DNA of 7,322 bases from Candidatus Hermodarchaeota archaeon (lineage in GTDB: Archaea > Asgardarchaeota > Hermodarchaeia > Hermodarchaeales > Hermodarchaeaceae), in contig JAEOSV010000159.1 in NCBI GenBank assembly GCA_016840185.1, forward strand, positions 1-7,322. The letters run 5' to 3'. Below are positions 1 through 4,645 of the stretch, piece after piece (the first letter of the stretch is position 1; the number at the start of each line of letters is the position of its first letter). The notes beneath the pieces are model-generated. The model was not told where the DNA came from. It did no database searches and was given only the letters and a program-made list of their open reading frames with translations. Both the position numbers and the translations under genes were made by a program.

Positions 1-1901
1 CCTGTCCAACCTGCATACTTGATGTCCTTGTTTGCATAGTCTCCATAACTGATATGTGGATTTCCAGAAATATCAACAGCCATGGAAACCCAGGTCCCGA
101 CTTCTTGATTATCGTCCACGGTTTCGAGTTCCCAGGCACCACCCTGCCCCAGTTGAGTGGTTGCCTCTACAACATTGGAGATGGGCGAAGGATTACCATT
201 TTCATCAATGGCCTTGATTGCAAAGTAGTAAGTGGTATCTGACCAAAGTGGTGTCACAGTAAATGTCTCTGGAGTTCCGAATGGTTGCGGAAGCGGCTCA
301 CCAGGAACTTGTGTGGAAGTGTCCCAATTAACCTCAGTCAAAGGTCCATCTAATCGGTACCTTAAATCATACATGTAGGCGGTTCCAATTGTACCATCAT
401 CTCCTGTGGCAGTCCATGCAAGGGATACTGAATCAACAGTGGTTCCTGGTGATGTCATGTCCCCTATCATAGCCGGGGAGATCGTATCTGTGGATTCAGA
501 TCCTCCCACAGCTTTCATTGCATTGAGCCTTCCTCCGGTTCCAACCAGTCCAGCAAGTGATGGAAGCACATCCACATTATCGAGAATGCGCGATTTCACT
601 TGCACGATAGATTCTGTTGGAAACTCTGCCATTACCAGAACTGCAGTACCGGAAACATGGGGGCAAGCCATGGAGGTTCCAGTCATGGTTCCATATCCAG
701 TTGGTTCGTGCCAAGTAGGAATGGTAGACATAACATTCACTCCCGGTGCTGCAAGGTGTACCCAGGATCCATGTGTAGAGCCCGACCACAGCTCGTCGTT
801 GTAATCAGTGGCGGCCACGGCGATTATGTTTTCCAGGCCATATCCAGCAGGCATCTGTTTCCTGGTGTTGCCCCTATTGCCCGCGGAAGCCACGAACAAG
901 GCACCAGAGGCTGCAATGGCGTCCTTTTCGGCCTTGGAGTTCTTACCACCGCCATAGCTGTTGCTTGTTATTCGCACGATCTTGTTGCCTAAGTCGTCTT
1001 CAAACGAGGCGGCATAGTTGATGGCTGCAATGGCATCATCGGTGGTCCCACGACCTGACTGGCTCAGGAATTTTATAGGCATGATCTTGACATCCCAACT
1101 CACGCCTACGACACCAATTCCATTGTTGCCTACTGCACCGATCGTACCCGCAACATGTGTTCCATGACTACGGTCATCCCATGGGTCATTATCATCATTG
1201 CGGAAGTCCCAACCACGGATGTCGTCTATGAATCCATTGCTATCGTCATCCACATCGTCAAAATCCTCCTCCCCGACAACGCCAAGTGGAGGATGATCTT
1301 CTCCCGGGTTGATCCAAATGTTATCCGCCAGGTCCTCATGTGTGTAATCCACACCGGAATCGATCACACCGACTACCACGGTTGATGTAGTCCTGACCTC
1401 CCATGCTTCTAGGGCATCAATGTCCGCATCCATTGCACCGCCAGTTTGGCCCAGATTGTGAAGTCCCCATAAATCGTTTCTAAGGGGATCATTGGGTATG
1501 GCTTCTGCGTAGCGGTAGTAGTTAGGCTCTGCAAAGCGAATTTCGGGATTTGCGTTGAGTCTACCGATCGCACTCACAACTGGCATGTCTTTCGGGAGCT
1601 TCCAGTGTTGAACATCTATATTGGAAAACTCTTGTATGGTGTTGGCTCCCAAGCCTTTTCTGAGGCCCTCAAGTTTGTTCTTTGAGCCGGGTTGAAAGCC
1701 TACCAAAATCTCCCCTAGAACGTATTCTGGTTCCTTTGCACTAGGGCCTGGCGCAGTATTTTTTATATCTTCCAAAGACCGATCATCTATTACTGGATAC
1801 TCAGGCAATTTCTGTTTCTCTCCTCCACTGACCACAGGTATGGTCATAATCACGAGCATGGACACTACTATTAAGCACAATAGTACTTTTCTCAACTTCA
1901 T
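1..1901 (-). CDS. Secreted subtilisin-family (S8) serine protease with FN3 and C-terminal repeat region, 3' end cut by window
   Basis: Reading back from the ATG at 1901-1899, the frame stays open to base 1 (633 codons, no stop), so the C-terminus lies outside the window. Residues 1-26 form a Sec signal peptide ending near PVVSG. About 57-135 resemble the S8 propeptide, followed by the typical mature-start block PNDPLRNDLWGLHN. The catalytic triad is visible: Asp181 in VIDSGVD, His246 in SHGTHVAG and Ser410 in GTSMACPH, with oxyanion-hole Asn342 in SAGN. An Asp-rich loop at about 211-228 before GWDF looks like the calcium-binding insertion seen in many subtilases. Residues 475-582 look like a fibronectin type III domain. 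From 589 a repeat unit begins (WELETVDD, then DISGNPHISYGD), a type that usually occurs in series and is probably beta-propeller. All key residues are present, so activity is expected. It lies 39 bases after the TolB-like gene. The substrate is unknown. Family assignment is secure. Confidence 0.95.
   Translation of the reverse strand, partial: MKLRKVLLCLIVVSMLVIMTIPVVSGGEKQKLPEYPVIDDRSLEDIKNTAPGPSAKEPEYVLGEILVGFQPGSKNKLEGLRKGLGANTIQEFSNIDVQHWKLPKDMPVVSAIGRLNANPEIRFAEPNYYRYAEAIPNDPLRNDLWGLHNLGQTGGAMDADIDALEAWEVRTTSTVVVGVIDSGVDYTHEDLADNIWINPGEDHPPLGVVGEEDFDDVDDDSNGFIDDIRGWDFRNDDNDPWDDRSHGTHVAGTIGAVGNNGIGVVGVSWDVKIMPIKFLSQSGRGTTDDAIAAINYAASFEDDLGNKIVRITSNSYGGGKNSKAEKDAIAASGALFVASAGNRGNTRKQMPAGYGLENIIAVAATDYNDELWSGSTHGSWVHLAAPGVNVMSTIPTWHEPTGYGTMTGTSMACPHVSGTAVLVMAEFPTESIVQVKSRILDNVDVLPSLAGLVGTGGRLNAMKAVGGSESTDTISPAMIGDMTSPGTTVDSVSLAWTATGDDGTIGTAYMYDLRYRLDGPLTEVNWDTSTQVPGEPLPQPFGTPETFTVTPLWSDTTYYFAIKAIDENGNPSPISNVVEATTQLGQGGAWELETVDDNQEVGTWVSMAVDISGNPHISYGDYANKDIKYAGWT
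1832..1901 (-). repeat. Signal-peptide coding segment, copy A (diverged)
   Basis: This 70-base segment encodes the start of the protease and aligns without gaps to the equivalent segments at 2822-2891 and 4481-4550. It is less similar: over the first 36 bases I count six mismatches against 2822-2857. Confidence 0.6.
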
Positions 1902-1909
1902 TTTATTTT

Positions 1910-1915
1910 CCTCCT
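1910..1915 (-). promoter_or_regulatory. Shine-Dalgarno site of the protease gene
   Basis: The minus strand reads AGGAGG eight bases before the ATG at 1901. This supports the chosen start, which also gives a signal peptide matching those of the two upstream genes. Confidence 0.8.
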
Positions 1916-1940
1916 AATCTAGCGTTTTTCTTCCTCAAAT

Positions 1941-2891
1941 TTAGAACCGCCGCCAATCGGGTAAGGAGCCATCGTTTGTAAGGGTGGTAATGTCGCCTGT
2001 GCTGAATTCGAAAGAGCAGATCTTTGGCTTCCTTCCAGTTTTCTGATATACTATCTTGGAGTTGTCAGGTGACCAGCTAGGTAGTATTCCTCCCTCAAGA
2101 ACTGAAGTCGCAGTTCCAATCTCTATGTCCACTGTATATATCGTTCCAGCATCATAGAATGCAAGAGTGTTACTGCCCTGACGTGCCCAATCAACCCATT
2201 CTATGTAGAACTGCCCCTTCAACAATGTATGTGTGGTCATCCCAGTTGTCTTCTCTATTACTTTCATATACCGATCTCCTGTTGATTCTTCTACCTCGGC
2301 AAAGGCCATATGAGTTCCAGCAGAATTCCAGGTAGGAGATTTAATCATTGTGCATCCACTAGGTGAAGTGTAGATGACCTGGGTTGGACCACCATCAGCT
2401 GGAACTACACAAAGCTCATCTTGACCTGGGCCATCAGGCACTTCTGCGAAAGCGATCTCGTCTCCCAAAGGTGACCAAGCTGGTCCACGAAAGAAAAATC
2501 CGTTTACAAGCAGCTGAAGGTTGCTCCCCTGGGGAACACCATCCACCACAGTAACATCAATCCGCCATACCCCATCGATTCTACTTTCAGGGACATTGGG
2601 GACATATGTATAACCACACCACGCTAGACTTGTAGCATCCGGCGACCAAGATATACCCCAACAATTGAAATATTCTTGGTATATCATAGCCTGATTTGTA
2701 CCGTCATCATTCATTACTACTATCTGATTTTCATTAGGGCCAGATGTTGGTTTAAAGATAGCGATTGCCGGATCTGCAGGTGGGTCATCAGGTGGTGGCT
2801 TTGGCGGTTTCTTTGCATAGGCCATAGGTATGGCCATGCTCACAAGCAAGGACACTATCAATACGCATAGTATTGCTTTCCATAGTTTCAT
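1941..2891 (-). CDS. Secreted TolB/WD40-like (PD40) six-bladed beta-propeller protein
   Basis: A complete 316-residue protein. Residues 1-26 are a Sec signal peptide with probable cleavage after AYA; there is no lipobox. A Pro/Asp-rich linker follows (27-41, KKPPKPPPDDPPADP). The rest is a propeller with the PD40 signature xWSPDxxxLAx: SWSPDATSLAW (81-91), AWSPLGDEIAF (138-148), a degenerate TWNSAGTHMAF (187-197), DWARQGSNTLAF (234-245) and SWSPDNSKIVY (272-282). The last strand, LPDWRRF, ends the protein and probably closes the ring with the first strand AIAIFKP (42-48), giving six blades as in the TolB propeller. The N-terminal domain of true TolB is absent, so this is a stand-alone secreted propeller, not the Tol-Pal component. 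Such propellers usually bind proteins or polymers; no catalytic residues are apparent. The mature part has five cysteines (77, 92, 161, 180, 292), so disulfides are possible. The fold is clear, the role unknown. Confidence 0.92.
   Translation of the reverse strand: MKLWKAILCVLIVSLLVSMAIPMAYAKKPPKPPPDDPPADPAIAIFKPTSGPNENQIVVMNDDGTNQAMIYQEYFNCWGISWSPDATSLAWCGYTYVPNVPESRIDGVWRIDVTVVDGVPQGSNLQLLVNGFFFRGPAWSPLGDEIAFAEVPDGPGQDELCVVPADGGPTQVIYTSPSGCTMIKSPTWNSAGTHMAFAEVEESTGDRYMKVIEKTTGMTTHTLLKGQFYIEWVDWARQGSNTLAFYDAGTIYTVDIEIGTATSVLEGGILPSWSPDNSKIVYQKTGRKPKICSFEFSTGDITTLTNDGSLPDWRRF
2822..2891 (-). repeat. Signal-peptide coding segment, copy B
   Basis: These 70 bases encode residues 1-23 of the TolB-like protein. 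They align without gaps to 4481-4550 and 1832-1901. The stretch 2832-2858 is identical to 4491-4517 (27 bases), and 2822-2861 matches 4481-4520 at 36 of 40 positions by hand count. Confidence 0.8.
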
Positions 2892-3026
2892 TTTCTATTC
2901 CTCCATTATTTATTCTTTCCAGATTCTTCCAACTATCAAGATTCGTAAATCTAAATGTGACATTAATTGGATAGAACTGGAGTGGGTACTATCTTACACA
3001 TTCATGAAATCAGATACAGTTACGTA
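2892..3026 (-). other. 135-base gap between SBBP and TolB-like genes
   Basis: Apart from the Shine-Dalgarno site, I see no gene here. Two short inverted repeats occur: GATAC/GTATC at 3013-3028, overlapping the stop of the SBBP gene, and AGATT/AATCT at 2939-2952. Neither is followed by a T-run on the transcribed strand, so neither is a standard terminator. A weak TTGATA sequence lies upstream of an A/T-rich stretch, but no convincing promoter can be called. Confidence 0.4.
2900..2904 (-). promoter_or_regulatory. Shine-Dalgarno site of the TolB-like gene
   Basis: The minus strand reads GGAGG eight bases before the ATG at 2891, within ATGGAGGAATAG. An ATG overlapping this site meets a stop after two codons and is not a competing start. 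Confidence 0.75.
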
Positions 3027-4550
3027 TCAAGGCAGTTTCGCTACCCAGCTGTCAATATTACCATTGTAGGTATGATCGTAGCAGTCCTCGTTGGCAGGGA
3101 AATCATCTGCGATTGTGTGTCCAGTGATGTAAGCGGTACCGGCCATATCCACTGCTAAGAAATGGGCCTGATCGCCTACCGTCCCACCTATATATGTTGA
3201 GTATACCAACGCACTACCGGTGGGATTCATGATGGTGAAGAAGGCGTCCGAATTGCTGGATTGATCTTTTCCACCATTACACGATTCATCGAAGGCATCA
3301 GGAGTAGTCGGGAAATTATTTGACCAGGTAGAGCCGGCGATATAAGCATTGCCCTCCGAATCGACGGCTATGCCCCACGCTTCCTCATCTTCTTTGCCAC
3401 CTAAGAACGTGGAGTAGACAAGGTCGCTTCCATCAGCGTTCACCTTAGTAACAAAAGCATCTTGACCTGTGCGACGAGTGTCGAAAGCCCCATCCGTTGT
3501 GGGAAATCTGGGAGAACCAGTTCTACCTGTCAAGTAGGCATTTCCTGATGTGTCAACGTCTATGGAAAATCCTTGCCCGCTTCCAATGATGGTCGAATAC
3601 ACCAACTCACTCCCTGTGGGATTCAGCTTTGTTACGAATACATCTCTTCCATCGCTGGGTGTCGTATCAAATGCCCCAGGTGTTGTCGGGAAGTCTCCGC
3701 CCGCATGCCCGGTCACATAGGTGTTTCCTGAGGAGTCAATGTCTAGACCAAAAACGGCCGAGTCCATGCCAAGGAAGGTCGAGTAGACCAGATCGCTCTC
3801 CCCGCCTCCGGCAGGATTCAGCTTTGCAATGAAACCGTTGCGGTTGTTCAAATGAACGCCGTTGAATGTCGGATCATATGCACCAGCTGTGGTCGGGAAT
3901 CCCTCAGAATCTGTCCAACCTCCTACGTAGATGTTTCCAGAGGCGTCGACGGCTATTTGCTCGCCTACGTCGAATCCCAATCCGCCAAGGAACGTGGAGT
4001 AGATAAGATCGCTTGCTCCGTTACCAGCGGGATTCAGCTTCACGACGAAAGGATCCCAAGCATCATTGTAAGTCGTGTCGTATGCCCCGGGTGTTGTCGG
4101 GAAGTTGTCATCGGCCGTGAATCCGGTCACGTAGATGTAGCCATTAGCATCAACCGTGATAGACATCCCAGCCGTATTACCCCAGCCGTCTCCACTCAGG
4201 TAGGTCGAGTATAGGAGTGTAGTCAGTGTTGGATCAAACTTGGCTATATAGGCGTCTGCAGGATCTGGAGTGGTGTCGTAGGCACCAGGTGTGGTGGGTA
4301 AATCAAGCGATTGTGTCTGACCAGTGATGTAGACGTTTCCATCTGCGTCCAAAGCAATCGAATTCCAAGGATGTGCACACTCGCGGTCACTTCCTCCAAA
4401 ATAAGTCGCTGGTATAGGGGGTAGTGGGTCATCACCATTACCTGGTTTTCCCGGTGGTTTGTCAGGTTTTGGCGCACTTACCATTGGTAAGGCCATGCTC
4501 ACAAGCAAGGACACTATTACGAAGCTGATTAACAGCTTTCCATGCTTCAT
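3027..4550 (-). CDS. Secreted SBBP-repeat seven-bladed beta-propeller protein
   Basis: A complete 507-residue protein. Residues 1-26 are a Sec signal peptide (cleavage near MVSA), followed by a Pro/Gly/Asp-rich linker (27-47). The rest is seven repeats of the SBBP type (seven-bladed beta-propeller repeat). Each has a turn VDxxGNxYxxG, a loop FPTTPGAFDTT and a strand pair FVxKLNPxGSxLVYSTFLGG. The FPTT-type motif begins at 84, 150, 218, 287, 349, 413 and 484 (the last degenerate, FPANEDCYD), a period of 62-71 residues. The chain begins with ATYFGG (48-53) and ends with SWVAKLP, the two halves of one blade, so the ring closes as a complete seven-blade propeller. No C-terminal anchor or membrane segment is present, so the protein is probably released or bound to the envelope by other means. 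SBBP proteins are common extracellular proteins of poorly defined function; no enzymatic motif is seen. Fold assignment is firm. Confidence 0.93.
   Translation of the reverse strand: MKHGKLLISFVIVSLLVSMALPMVSAPKPDKPPGKPGNGDDPLPPIPATYFGGSDRECAHPWNSIALDADGNVYITGQTQSLDLPTTPGAYDTTPDPADAYIAKFDPTLTTLLYSTYLSGDGWGNTAGMSITVDANGYIYVTGFTADDNFPTTPGAYDTTYNDAWDPFVVKLNPAGNGASDLIYSTFLGGLGFDVGEQIAVDASGNIYVGGWTDSEGFPTTAGAYDPTFNGVHLNNRNGFIAKLNPAGGGESDLVYSTFLGMDSAVFGLDIDSSGNTYVTGHAGGDFPTTPGAFDTTPSDGRDVFVTKLNPTGSELVYSTIIGSGQGFSIDVDTSGNAYLTGRTGSPRFPTTDGAFDTRRTGQDAFVTKVNADGSDLVYSTFLGGKEDEEAWGIAVDSEGNAYIAGSTWSNNFPTTPDAFDESCNGGKDQSSNSDAFFTIMNPTGSALVYSTYIGGTVGDQAHFLAVDMAGTAYITGHTIADDFPANEDCYDHTYNGNIDSWVAKLP
3030..4409 (-). 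repeat. Seven in-frame SBBP repeats
   Basis: Seven coding repeats of roughly 190-215 bases underlie the propeller. A recurring motif on the plus strand, around GGTGTTGTCGGGAA, marks the FPTTPGA loop in several copies. The repeats are diverged at DNA level, so this is an old protein repeat and not a recent tandem DNA duplication. Confidence 0.85.
4481..4550 (-). repeat. Signal-peptide coding segment, copy C
   Basis: These 70 bases encode residues 1-23 of the SBBP protein. They share a 27-base identical block (4491-4517) with the TolB-like gene (2832-2858). The match includes the synonymous positions of Ser and Leu codons. Confidence 0.8.
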
Positions 4551-4559
4551 TTTTCTTTT

Positions 4560-4565
4560 CCTCCT
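4560..4565 (-). promoter_or_regulatory. Shine-Dalgarno site of the SBBP gene
   Basis: The minus strand reads AGGAGG nine bases before the ATG at 4550, immediately after an A-rich tract (A8 at 4567-4574 on the minus strand). Confidence 0.8.
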
Positions 4566-4607
4566 GTTTTTTTTAGCTAATGTAATTCACAAACACGACT
4601 CGATTTT

Positions 4608-4645
4608 GTTATGAAGGTCTTGAAATAGCTTGCTAATTTCATAAC
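4608..4645 (-). other. Inverted repeat directly after the stop of the large multidomain gene
   Basis: The outer arms GTTATGAA (4645-4638 on the minus strand) and TTCATAAC (4615-4608) are perfect 8-base complements. The first arm begins on the base right after the TAG stop. An alternative inner hairpin, GAAATTAGC/GCTATTTC, overlaps it (4622-4640). No T-tract follows on the transcribed strand, so it is not a standard intrinsic terminator. It could be an RNA-processing or stability element, or chance in an A/T-rich gap. Confidence 0.35.

Noticed and set aside
406..992. Overlapping plus-strand ORFs of 132 and 130 codons
   Set aside because: They lie antisense to the protease catalytic region, which has a complete triad in the minus frame. 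Their translations look unlike any protein family and have no ribosome-binding site.
3013..3028. Inverted repeat GATAC/GTATC at the SBBP stop as a terminator
   Set aside because: The stem is only five base pairs, overlaps the stop codon and is not followed by a T-tract.
2830..3069. Plus-strand ORF of 79 codons crossing the gap between the two propeller genes
   Set aside because: Both ends are antisense to real genes, and no Shine-Dalgarno site precedes it.
3852..4214. Plus-strand ORF of 120 codons
   Set aside because: It is antisense to the SBBP repeats and is explained by the codon pattern of the real gene.
3030..4409. Regular spacing of similar DNA words as a possible CRISPR or tandem array
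   Set aside because: The period is about 190-215 bases, the frame is preserved and the repeats encode propeller blades.
4244..4477. Minus-strand 77-codon ORF in another frame of the SBBP gene
   Set aside because: It overlaps the signal-peptide and first-blade coding region of a clearly real gene and shows no domain or start signal of its own.
4567..4574. Run of eight T on the plus strand as a terminator
   Set aside because: On the coding strand it is an A-run just before the SBBP ribosome-binding site. No plus-strand gene needs a terminator here, and no hairpin directly precedes it.
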